Below the pieces are notes generated by a model, which saw only the letters and a program-made list of their open reading frames with translations, had not been told where the DNA came from and searched no databases. A stretch of DNA of 64,000 bases from Tubiluchus corallicola (taxonomy: Eukaryota > Priapulida > Priapulimorpha > Priapulimorphida > Tubiluchidae). Made by a program: the position numbers and the translations under genes. Positions 34,901-48,300 of this stretch are shown here, piece after piece (position 1 is the stretch's first letter; each line of letters starts with the position of its first letter). The DNA is taken from positions 126,001 through 190,000 of the forward strand of contig JAQGDQ010000052.1 of assembly GCA_030141605.1 (NCBI GenBank), in the 5' to 3' direction.

Positions 34901-36374
34901 AGATGTCTTTCAGGTGTTCGTTAGACATTTAAAGATGACTAACTCCTAAACACCAAATATTGAATAGATACATATATGGTACACGTATACTTTATGATAT
35001 ATACATGTCACCATGAGTTACTCTTGTGTTGGTAAATTCAAATGCCTGTAAAAATTGTTCAAAGCAAAAAACACCTTAGTTTTTTACAGAACACATGGTT
35101 CGGATACCAAGGAATTCAAGGTCAAAGCAAAGGTCTAAGTTCATGTAAGTTCACATACCATCTACCTGAAGTTTTACTGCAGATTCTGAAGATTACCGAA
35201 TTCCCTTTAAAATGGTACCACTTTCATCAAAATTGGACGTAAACTTTTTGATTTATGATCCTTTGAAAATTGCCTGGCCACGCCGATTTTCATGATTTTT
35301 TTGGCCCTTTCATCCATTTTCAGAGGGCCATAGCTTTTGAACAGTTGGTCCAATTTCGCTAAAAATTTGGATTTTTGCATTTCTCCATGAACTACGCCAA
35401 TTTGCATTAAAATCTGTGACATAAGGGCATTTATCAAAAAGAGAAATATTGTGTAATTTGAGGTGAAATAACCCACGTGTACTGTTCATACTGGAAGCGT
35501 TAGAAGTTCTGATCTTGCCCTGAGCTGTTGTTAGGAGTCCTACTGCAAGGTGTTTAGCATAAGTAAAAACAAGGTAGTGGAAGATGTGGCACACAGAAGC
35601 ATTTAGCACTAATAATTGTAACGTAATCATATATTTTAATTGTAAACTGTGCTATACAAAATTGTTGTGAAAATAGTTATCGTAAAAAAACAAAGGTGAG
35701 GAAAGGAAATTATATTAAAGCTGTATACATTTTTTAATTGCTTTGCAAGTTGTTACATTATACAAGGAGCCTCATTTGTTTTTCTAAAACAATTTCCAAG
35801 CTTATAAAAAGATTAAATATGCTACTTAAGTACGCCATATTACTGCACATTATATAGTTACTAAGTAACAGTACGGAGAGTACTGCAGAATTTTTCTCTA
35901 AACATGCATGAATTGTTGCTTTAATTCAGTATTGACGACATTGCTAGAAGGTTAGTGTTTGTTTTATCAGTTGCTTTGTTTATTTAAATTGAATGTTGAG
36001 GCAAATTTCTTTTAGTTTTGATTGCGTAATGTCTGAAGGCATACAAGTGTAATGAGCAATAGAGGACCAACTGTTAACCATATATTCACATTAAAAATTA
36101 TCACAAAAAATGATAAATATAAAGGTTTTTTGGAATAATTAATGTTGTATGACTAGGCAGATCTAATGAGGAACATGGATTTGTGGAGGCCTGCACACTT
36201 ATTGAATGACTCAGACAAATCTCCATTAACAACTATTTTGGCACAAATACAACACAGAACATAACAGATCTCAATAATTGGTCAGTCATAAAAGTTACAT
36301 TTTTAAGCACATAATTAAGTTAAACTAGTAAGTCAACTTTTCTCTTTTTAGGTGAGCTGATGGTTTAAGGAAAA

Positions 36375-39300
36375 ATGAAGCCTCAAAGACATGCACTTAA
36401 ATTCTGTCACAGGAGCTTTGCAAATTTATTGTGCTGTAGGAAACAGCTATCTAGTACTACAGCTGTTCAACCAAAAGTTTGTATTGTTGGTAGTGGACCT
36501 GCTGGATTTTATACAGCACAACAGATCCTGAAGGTAAAAATAATATAACTTGCATTTTGTTTTTTTTGGTGTTGACTGATTCTTTGGCTGGCTGCTTATG
36601 CTAATGTTTTAAGTCATTTATTGCAAGCAACGTATCCTTATTCTATTTACCCGCTAGGTAATACTGGTTTTTGCCAAAATTGTTTCGGATAAAACAATGC
36701 AGTTAGCTCACAAAGAAACAAAGGATTTTGCATAACTCTTAAAACCTTCAAATACGCGAAAGAACCAGCTTCTGCGAATCAAAGTAGTTTTATTTGCTAT
36801 AGCGACGATTGTTTTGGTTTATCACATTATCAAGCCATTAACCATGTTTTCTGCTTGGCAGTGGTTGTAAACTGAAACGATCATTGCGCTATGGTAAATA
36901 ATAAAATTATGTGTAATTTTCATTTCAATTTATCTGGCAGTATCCTTAATAAGTAATTGTGTAAACATGGTGGTTTATTGAAATCTGTATCATTGTAGCT
37001 GTAGCAAGTTTAAGTTAAGTTACTGAAACTAAAATCAGCAAATTGGTGGAACTGTTAGTTTTGTAACGGTCTTCAGAAACTTAAGCTAATAGAGTACAGC
37101 CTGAGTTAGTAAAGGCAATTCTTAAAATTTAATTAAAAGTCTTTCAGTTTTGAGCTTTTGTAACTCTGCTAAATGAATTAGTTAACATACCTATTTTTTT
37201 AAAGAGAGTTAACATATGGTAGTGAAAACTGTTTATTTAAAATTTTAACTGGTCATTTTAAAGCTCCAAGTATTATTCTTAACAGTGTCTACAATGTGTC
37301 AGTAAATTTTAAATTATAACGAATAATATGTATCCAGCAATTATTAAATGAATACAATAAACAGCAATTTTCCTGATATACAATAAACAGACCTGGTAAT
37401 CGCTTGATATAAAATGAGTGTGAAACTAGAAAGCCTGAGGCTTATCTCGTCCCTGGCATGGATAGCAGGTATCCAAATTAATCCTCCAGAAATTTTGGCA
37501 TTTTTGAATATCAAAATCAAAATATAAAAAAAATGAGGAAAAAAATTATAGCTATTTTTGGATATTACTGAGCTTTTTTATGCTGTTATTACAGTTCATT
37601 GTGCTTTATGTATGTATAATATAAATGTGTTCTTCTATACATGATAGGAAAGCTCAATAGCACCCAAAGTGCTTAATTTTCAATTTTAATACCCTTCAAT
37701 ATATAATATACGCCATGAGACACATGAACGATAAGTACTGCATTATCGATAGTAGTGCTACTAATTTTGTTGTAATTGGTACTCACAGTGAAAGGAACCA
37801 GATAATTTTATAAACTTGCATGTGAATTTTGTAAACATGCAGTAGAGAAATTAAAATTGATGCATGTGCTTGCGGGTAAAAGACTTAAATGCATGTGATA
37901 TATGTCTAATGCATCAGAGTTGTTATGTCTAAATCAGGTAGTTGGGCATCAGGACAATTAAGCACTACGAATAGTTACTTGCACATTTCAAATAATGGTA
38001 TAGGCAGAATAATAGTGTAGTGTAAAAAAGTGGGCCGCAAAATAATTGTACAGTATGGAATAAAAGTATATGCCAGTTTGATGAAGTAAAATTATAGGGC
38101 GGAATAGTATTTACAGTGAATTAGAATTTTATGCAAACTGAATAACCTGTAGAGTCCAATGAAATGCATAGGTAAATAAACCAGAAAAATAAGACTGTAC
38201 ACCCAATTAAAGCCATATAGGCCTTCATTTTTGCCCTAAAAATATTTGTACATTTATGGTTATTTGGAATGCGAGAGAGAATTTAACAAGAGACAACTGA
38301 CAAAAGAATACCAAGATGAATCAGCATGTTTGGATGCTACACAGCATGGATATGATCGAATTGGTGGCTGTTTCACCCATGGCATCAAGATTTCAGTTTA
38401 TATGGGGTAATTTTAACTAATAAGTGTTAACAGTCTGGCATTATCATGATGGCAGTGGACTGTGTCAAGGGGAAAATAGGATTCTACATAACAGAAACAC
38501 AAAGAACTCGTATTGAAGTTGTGATTGGAATATCATTTTCTAAATTGTGTAATTTTATTTTGGACGGTATTTTGGAAAAAGAAATGTTGAATGTACATAA
38601 TTGTGCCTTTTCCTGTACAGTCAATGTACTAATTAGAAAACATTGTTTAAGAAAGTTTGCTAATGAAGTATAATTAAGATGCGAATAGATGATACCGCTT
38701 CTTCGTAAATCAGCTTCTACGTTTCCTTAATTATAGTTTGACAACTAGAAGATGTACATTTGATGTACAAGTTGAATTTATTTTTGCATTTTATCATGCT
38801 GCTGATGATACTGTTGGGTTTGTTTAGAAATGTATTATACTTTAATATCTTAGACTTTGCTGGATTTTACAGGGGAACCCTGCTGCTACTGTTGACATTT
38901 ATGAGAGATTGCCACTGCCGTTTGGCTTAGTCAGGTTTGGGGTGGCTCCTGATCATCCTGAAGTTAAGGTATTGCATGTAGATGAAATAATATGTCGCAT
39001 ATTTTTTATAAATGATAATTGTTTAATCTGTAATGTTATTGTTATATTCTGCTAATATGCTAATAATTTGCTGGCAACTTGTTGATACTGTATTATTATC
39101 AGGAATGTTGTTTTTTCCTGTATTGTTTATATAGATTTCTTACTTAGTACCATTGCAGTTCTGAATAATGTGGTACAATGCTTTTGTTGTACTAGTCACA
39201 AGAAGTTGGACATAATAATATTAGGTACGTTCGTGAGGGTTTTTATACACATACATATGTGTATATGTTGCAGGCAATGTGTAAAATTTAGGCATTTTTG

Positions 39301-42300
39301 TAGATACATATTGGCATTTTACTTTCATTTGCAGAATGTGATATCCACATTTACAAATACTGGGCAGAATGCAAGATGTTCTTTCATTGGCAATGTTAAT
39401 GTTGGTGTTGATGTGACTATAGAGCAGCTATGCGCAGCTTATAATGCTATTGTTTTGGTAAGTAAGTAAAATTAAATGTTATTTTAAAAGATTAAGAATA
39501 ATGTTGTCACCATTTTGGTTTAAAAGAAAAAAGAAGCTTTGTGGAACTTAGTAATGGCATCTTCACGGCTAAGAGTAGCTGTAGTTTATTCCAGTTTTGC
39601 TCAAGTGATTTTTTTTGTCAATTTAATTAATTGGAATTTGTCCTTGTAGTAGTCTGATGGCTCGTTCTGGTTTGTTGTGAATGCAATAAGTCAGGGCTAT
39701 CGCCTCGTACCAAACCAAGCCCACCCATTTCAAGGAAAGCCTTCACTAGGTTCAGTTCTTTCTCAAAAATATACATAAACATTAATTAATCATTTTGTAG
39801 CTTCCCAGCTTTCAAAAGCTAGCAACTTGGGACTTGAACATTGTTGGCAAATATGTAAAAAAAACCAACCAAGTTTTTGTTCTAATATACTTTCATTTTT
39901 TGAGCATCTTTGCTTGCAGTTGCAAAGTTGTTTATACTGTATTTGCAGCTAGCTAATAAACAAACAATGTCCAGTGAAGAGTATAGAACATTTTCACAAA
40001 GGATAATGGGTGCTGATGATGACTATCTAGCGAGTAACTAGAAATCCTCTTGTAGGATCGCTGAATTTTTTTCTGAAATATCAGTGTAAAAATCTTGTCC
40101 AGTTGTAATCACTGAAAGGTTTGGTGAATATTCAGTATACCAAAGTTACTTTTTAACATTTGTCACATTAGGTAAAAAGTATGTTAAACAAACAAAATAT
40201 TAATCTAATACTTACTAAATTTATCTGAAGAAAAGTGGATAGTAGACAAACACTGCACAACAGCTGATATTTTGCTCTCTGTTTTGGTATAACGTGAAAA
40301 ATGCGATGCAATGTCAATTCGAAATCTAGGCCATATTATGACTTTTTGGGGCCCCTAGGCTAACGAAATTATGGGGCCCTTTATTTGTATGTGGCCACCT
40401 ACAAGGGCCACTGTTTTATAATTGGATTTTCAGACTTCCAGGTATCCTGTTTTAAAGTTGAAATTTTATTTTAATTTTACTACTAAAATACTAAAGTATT
40501 GTACTTATTTTTCAAAAAAGTTATATATTAAAACATTTTAATAGGGCTTTGGGCCCTCATGCAGCCTGTACTAGCTCATAAGGATTATCCCTGTCCCTCC
40601 AGGGATAATGGCTTGTAAATGGCAGCAACATCAGACACTGTGTGCTTCTTTTTGAGACTAACAGGTCCTTTTCACTTTTTTATTGATTTTCATTTGTTTG
40701 TTTCGACTTTCATACAGAGGGATACTTATTTATTCGCCACCTTAGCCTGACCAGGGGACATTAACTCTATCTAGCAAGTCTGTCTTAACAGTAAACAAGA
40801 AAGGAAATGGGTTAAGCTCAACTAAAATGATTTGTATGGGAAAGTGATGTAAAAATTTGTTCCATAACAACTGCAAACTGAGTATGTTATGAATGATTTA
40901 TTCAATATTTTTGAACATTGGGAGCAAACCTGGCACTTCTTTAAGATCTTCTTAAATTTTTTATTGTGTTTATTTATTTTTCTTCTTATGTCTCGACGTT
41001 TTGCTTAATAAACTAAAATATGCAAAAGCTAGGGTCACGAAACTCACAGGGCTCCAACTGGGAGTATGATGGCAATGTGAAAAATTCTCACCTTAAATCA
41101 AGGGGACAAGAAATTGGTGAACAACATTTTTCTTAATTTCACAAGCTAAACTAATTATTTTAAATTTTGAGTTTTTTTTTATTAACAATTATTGTTAGTT
41201 AGTGCAGTTTTCTTAAAAAAACTCACAACTTAGCTGACCTTGCTGATTTTTTCTTTGAGCTAGTTAAGCTAAAATGTAAGTCAACTTTAGGTGAGCTAGC
41301 TCATTTACAGCACATTTACAAGACAGCTGATGCTGCATTAACTGACTCAGTCTTTGTCTGTTTTTCTCTTTAGACAGTAAGACTAATCTGGGTTTCTGGT
41401 TAACTGAGGTTTTTGGGATTCTTTGTGCTTTATTTGATGTACATGGGTCTCTGTGAATTAAGAAACCAATGTGTTACTGATATGGAATGTGAACCACAGA
41501 TCTCATATGTATTCTGAAATGGCAAAAAAATGTTACATGATCAACATTAAAACTTGTTTTTACTGTTCTATATCTGCAAATGCTTCTAGGAAGTGGAGCT
41601 TCTGAAAGTTCTAAACTGGCTGTATGGCAGTTGACAGTGTGTTGCAAAGATGAGAATAGTGTTGTATAATCTTGACTGTTGACACAGCTTGTTTATTTCA
41701 GTCATATGGTGCCGAAGATGACAGAGTTTTGGGTATTCAAGGAGAGTCTCTTGATGGAGTCATCTCAGCTCGATCTTTTGTAGGATGGTACAATGGACTG
41801 CCTTGTGATACACACGTGAGTTTTACCCCACTTCATAAGACTGACCTTGGCAAAGGCGTGGTCTGTTTCTTGTTTTCTATTTAGCCCGTAAATTTTTTAT
41901 ATCTGTTGCTCTAGTCTTGTCTTGCTCATTTTCTTACTCTGACCACATAGCAGTATGCAAGAAGATAAATTATATATTTTTATTTCTAATGTTGTTAAGT
42001 AGAGTTTACATTATGAGTACTGCTTGAAACTTTAAATACCCACAGTTACTATTAAAGGTAGTCATTTTTACTACTACTTTCAAAAAATTATTATTGTGCA
42101 AGAAACCGGCTTAATTAAAATTAATTATTTTATTTTGTAAGTAAGGTCAATGTGAATTACTTCTGTGACATTTTGACATATGTGCAGATTCTAAACCCCT
42201 TTTTCATATTTGCATATTTGCATAGATTTTTTATATGATGAAGATGTTTTTCCTAATGTGAGTCCTTCAAACATGTTAAAGGGCTGTCAAACATTTAAAC

Positions 42301-45300
42301 ATGTTAACATTTAACATGTCAAACATGTTAAACATGTTAGCAGACGTTACTTAATATTAAAAACATAATTCAAACTTTGATGATGTTTCTCTTGAAAGTT
42401 GTTGTAAGAAACCTATTATTTCGTATGTTCCAGTTAAATCCAAATTTAGATGTGGAGACTGCTGTAATACTTGGTCAAGGTAATGTCGCATTGGATGTAG
42501 CAAGAATTCTTTTACTACCATTGGACATGTTAGCGGTTTGTATTTTTATTGATAGTTTCATTTTATTTTGAACAGCAGAAGCATTAATATTTTTACCCGT
42601 AACGGACCAGGCTGCATCATGACATCTCTGTTATTAGTAGGAAAAGGTAACCAAATGATTCTAAGCCACAAGAGGGCGAGAATTTGCAAATTCATTTGGA
42701 GAGGCCATTTCTCTAACTCTCACCTTTTCCTCAGGGCCAGAAACTACATAGTCAGATAGTCATACTAGTCGTTTGCTAAAAACAAATATCCACAGATCTT
42801 TGCCAGATCAGAAAATTATTAAGTACGCAAATATTACTGTCTTGACTAACAACAAAGTGTGTTTAATTGTACGAATATATTTGTTTTTCAAACTAGCAAA
42901 GCAAACAAAATATGAAAAAGCGGGCAGTGGATTATTTAATCAGTAAGCACAGTTGATTTTCTAGATTTCTTGTTGGTAAATTTTTCTTAACATTATAAAA
43001 TCAATTAATTTTGCATATCACTTTAAGTACTGAGCTTTGCTAAGTTGACTAACTGCCTATAGTTTTGATAAAACTATATATATTGTGCACAAGATGTTTT
43101 TGATAAGCTTCAGTTTGCTGTTGTTGTCGTACAATTTGCATACATACAACAATGGGAAGTGGATCACAAAGTTTGGTCTCAGCGTATTTGTTCAGTAACT
43201 GTTGTTGATGTGCGGATGTGTAGTGCAGATGCGCTTTTCAAAGCTGTCAGAAGTCTCAGTATCACACTGCCTACAGTTTCACAATATCTTACATTTGGGC
43301 TGTTCAACCTTGAATGAAGTACTGTGACAACACCTGAACTGGTAACCTCAACCCATTTGACAGGGCAATACTGCAGATTTTTGTCAAAAATTGATTGCTA
43401 TATTAACCGTTTTTTATCGATACTTTAATGGAAAATATGGATTTCTCAACACTGATTCGTAACATAAGTTTACTTTGAATATTCCTAGGTGCAGAATAGC
43501 TGCTTATAAATCCATTTTTTTCTGTGGCTTCTCTGTGCAGTCCTGTAACATAAATTGTTTCCTTGTTAAACATAACTTCTTACCTGTTATAGGAAGAATG
43601 TTAAAGGTACCTCCCATCACCAGAAAATTGGTTGTAGAAATTCTACTTTTCTTGACCTGTTTTTACTTTTCTACTGGGTATTTGCCTTGAGTGCCCACTG
43701 ACATTGTTTTTGGGGCAATTATTGTAAAAAGTGAAAAACTCTTATTCGGATATTTAAACAGTAATTAACAGGCATTAAAATTCGACATTTTGTATATAGC
43801 GTATATTATAACTATATATTCCACCAATTTACAATGTTTTCACCTAAAGCTTTTAAAGAATGGCTTACTTTGTTATTTTACTTAGCTGGCAACCACTGTT
43901 ATCTATGTTTGTACATTTGTATACCTTTACAAAGCATGCATCGTAAAGGACTTCGTAAACTCTTGAATTCGTTTAGCCTGTAGATAAACCTAATCACTTC
44001 TGTTAGCTGGGCAATTTATTAATGGCGGTTGTTTATTCATTTTGGAACCAATCTCATTTTGGTATATTGGTTGTTATCACTGTGCCGCAGAGGTCTGAAA
44101 TTGGAATATGAAGTAGAATTTGAAGCTCGTATAGTGATAATGGATATCTCGGTATACTTTTTCTTTACATATGTTTTAACGGTGTATTTCATGGTAAATT
44201 TATTTTTACTTTATAAATGGCAAACTTAATATGTAATAGTATCAAATCTCCATGTGTGCGTAATGTGTGATGCTTTAAGATAAGACAAGATAAGATAAAT
44301 TTTATTTAGCGTTGATCATTTACATAAATAACATAAGCAGTTAAAGCTCTTTATCGCAAAATGTTTTATCATGCCTTATCTGTGATGCATGATATATCTC
44401 TATTGATATTTCAAATTACAACAGTTATGGGTATGAAAATAGCATTAGCTTATTACTGTATTACATAATATGTGTACATGTTTTGGTTGTATAATATTTT
44501 GCAACAGATGGAATAAAATTGAGTGTACTACCACTTGGTAAAAGAACCTTAGCTACATCCAGAATGACATACAGATATGTGTTCCTTCTGCCTCTCAAAA
44601 ACTCAAATAGCAGACATATGTATTATTATTGTGTGTAGGGCCTAAAAACAAAATCACCTAACCAGCCCAAAAGTTTAAGGAGTCTGCTAGTTGACTAGTT
44701 CACATCTGAGGTACATTTAAAATTAGTCAATTTATTTGTTTTAGTCGTGAAAATGGTCTCCAGGAATTTAAAAACTTCCTAAATTACCTAAGCAATAACA
44801 GCTTCTCATCCTGCGTATTGCTGTACGACACATATTTGAATGATAGCAACCGTTTTCAGTGAATACGGATCATGCATTATAGGATACCTGTACCTGCAGC
44901 TGCACTTTTATTAAATTTTCTAATTCTTAAAGTTTGCCTCTTTTGCAGAAAACTGATATAACAGATTATGCTTTCGAAGCATTGTCACGGAGCAAAATAC
45001 GTAAAGTGTACTTGATAGGGCGTCGAGGCCCTCTACAGGTAGCTTTCACAATTAAGGAGCTTCGTGAAATGATTACAATGCCTGGATGTCAATGTATTTT
45101 ACATAGAAAAGACTTTGAAGGAATTAGCTCAATTGTATCAGGTAAGTTTGGCTTACGAAATAACTAGTCAATAACAACAAGTACTTTCATGTTTTATAAA
45201 GTCATGTTTTGTTAAATTTAGATTGTTTACTAGTGGACCATGTGCTGTAATGATGTTTAGCAACACATCACATCAACAGTCATATTTAATTGTAGGGACA

Positions 45301-48300
45301 AACTTTATTTAGATCACAAAGTAAAATAGTGTACCTAGTTTAAAACCAAAGTTTTACCTGTTTTTTGCAGACTGTCTCATTGGTGGATAATTATAATCTT
45401 TCTGCATGAGCTAAGATGGGTGAGAAGGTTAAATTATCTTGTATTGAGAATGGCTGCAGAAAACAGGTGAAAACATCTCATTGTAAATTAGGGTAATTGA
45501 ACATTCATCTATTTATTTTGTAATTTTAATGGAGTTTGTGATATACATTAGTGAAATGTGTTCCATGATGATATGATTTCAAATTTTATGCTGCATTCTT
45601 TATTTTTCACGTTCAAGTTAGCACCAGTGTTTTTCACACAATACGTGAACGAAATGTGCGCGTGGAGTAAACAAAATTTTACTCATTTGCAATAATACAG
45701 GAATGTACTGAATGAAATTTTGAAGCACCAACGATAATACACGAAAACCAGCAGTGACAAAAACTTATAACAATGCATTTAATAATTGAAATTAATTAAA
45801 CTTAGAATGTTTTTTACCAATATCATCGACTGTACGATGCCACGACACACAGTTAACAGAAACATACTGCCATCTGTAGCCAAACAGATCACAAAGTGGA
45901 TACATAGAGGACAAAACTAGACTTTAAAAAACTAGCAACCCTTTTTAATAAATTCTGTTACAATAATTTTAAGGGAAATATCATTAAACTATTTACTGAT
46001 ATAATTACCTGATATAGTAATAAATTAACAATTACCTGATAATCATTTTATAGACATTTGCAAAAATATTAAAAAATAATGTAAATATTTTTAAGAACCA
46101 CAAGTACCTAACAACAGGTTGTAATTGCTTATGGAAAGAAGCAGCCACCTAAGCTATATCAATTGGCAGCCTAGTTTTGCTGTTATGATTATGTCCTCAA
46201 TTGTGGCACTTATGAGTTCAAGGAAGATTTTAATTTGCTTTACCAAAGTAGATGTTACACAATATACATGTAGAACTGTAGATGCTGAAGAAAGTATACA
46301 TATATGATAATTCATGTACATGCATGTAAATGCTAGAGAAAGTTACTAATAAAACATGTAGATGCTGCAAAAGTAGTTGCAGATTAAAGCTAGATGATAA
46401 AAAGTAGATGTTCCAAACTGGTTAGTATAGGACTCCTACTGTTAAAAATCAACTTCTCCATTAAGTGGCTGTTAGCAGCATGTTTGTGTCTTGTAATTGT
46501 TATGTTTTTTCAATATTTTGATAGTTACTTTGTCTGCTTCTTACTTTCCACATTGATCTCCCTTATTTTTTACTGTTTATTTGAAACTAAATCAAATTTT
46601 TTAAATATTTCCTCTATTCTACTTATGCAATTTCTAATAGCCTTTTGGAACTAATGAACTTTGTTACTGATGTATAATTTGCTTACTTTCCAAACTTAGG
46701 ATTGCCTCGACCAAGAAAGCGACTCACTGAACTTATGCTTAAAACTGCGATGGGAGAGTTGTCTTGCAAGGAAAAGGAACAATTATCTCCAGTTACAAAG
46801 GAGTGTGAATTCATGTTTTTGCATAGTCCTAGTCGACTGCTACCCTTTATTGATAAGAAAATAGTTGGTGGAGTGGAATTAGTCTCAAATAAGCTTGAGG
46901 TAGTTATTTTTGATGTACACTATAAAAATCATTTATGTCAGTAATTTAGTGTATATTCCATGTATAATGCTGTACTTCTTTTGTCTGACCCTCAATAAAT
47001 ACTTGCAATAGAAAATGTTTTTCTCTTCTTTTTACTTTTAGGGAGAATATGAAAATGCTAAAGCTGTTGCTACTGATCAGATAGAAAAGATTGACTGTGG
47101 GTTGGTGAGTACTATTCCGTTGGTGCTGTGAAACTGCTGCAAAATTGTAAACATTGAATAAGGTTATATTGAACCTGTTAGGGAATAACATTAAACAACT
47201 TGTTTAAGACTGGTGATAACTGATAAATGTAAGTTGGCAAGTTAAGACATTGCAAAATAATAAGTCAAGAGTAATAAAAGTAATGCTGTATTGCAAAACA
47301 TGCACAGAGAAATTACTACCCTCTGCATTAAGAAAAAATGTTGATAATGAAAGGCAACCAAAAGCTGGTTTTTAATACTTTTTAGTGCTTGGTTATTAAA
47401 ATCTTCTATATTATCTCCTATATTCTAGCATTACTGTTGATATTACCATTGTTGTTACCTGTCTTCTACTCTTGACATGATGACATAATGAGTTTGTATA
47501 ATTATATCTGTCTTCACAATTCAACTCTGTGACAACAAATGACATCATCATAACCCTCTAGTAATCACTAATGTTTTTGCAATTGCTGGCATGTATCATC
47601 TTTGATCATCATCATTATTAGCAGTTGCTTCAAATTTGTTCAATCCAATTTACAGGTTCTGAGGAGTATTGGCTATAAAAGCATTCCAATAGATCCCACC
47701 ATTCCATTTGATATGCAGAAAGGGATAATTCCTAATAAAGGTGGAAGAGTTATCGGTCACCTAGGTAAGTGAGTGAATGTTATAGTACTGTTTAATTGTT
47801 TATTTTATGTGCTTTCTTCGTACAACCCAACCACATTTTCAGTGAAGTGCAAATTGTTTTTTAAGTATGCGACCAACATTTTTGAAAGCGAAGATGTATC
47901 ATAGCCCCTTTCGTGAAGCTGAGTAATTAAGCTATTTCTAGCATGTGAAAAATGTACCAGGCTTCGAAGTAGTGCTCTTGTGAGGGCCGATAGCTGGCCT
48001 TCTGACATGTGATACCATCTGTTGTGCTACAATGTGTCAACCATATGCACTAATAATTGCTGGCTAGTTTGCAGCCTTGTTAGCAATTAAGACAGCGACA
48101 CATTAAAATGAATGCTTGATAGTGTTTAATATTTCTTCACATTCCATCCAAATTCCCATGTAGTGCATCATAAATCTGTATGCTTGCTTGGCTTTGATGT
48201 TCTCTTAAATCATCAGTTGGTAAAAGCATTTTGCATTTGTAGCTAAGGATGCATTAAATGGCTGCAAAATATGATCTTGTTATGTCTTACATTGGACCCC

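Larger units (their letters stand above)
31262..36374. other. Divergent intergenic region, RPF1 to FDXR
   Basis: RPF1 (-) and FDXR (+) are transcribed away from each other across 5.1 kb. The part at 33530-33880 is more GC- and CpG-rich than its surroundings. Tandem repeats (33919-34067) and mobile-element-like protein fragments (34229-34900) follow. At 36351 a strong acceptor (TTTCTCTTTTTAG) stands 23 nt before the FDXR ATG, so FDXR has a 5' UTR intron or a trans-splice site. The upstream UTR exon is not identified. Confidence 0.5.
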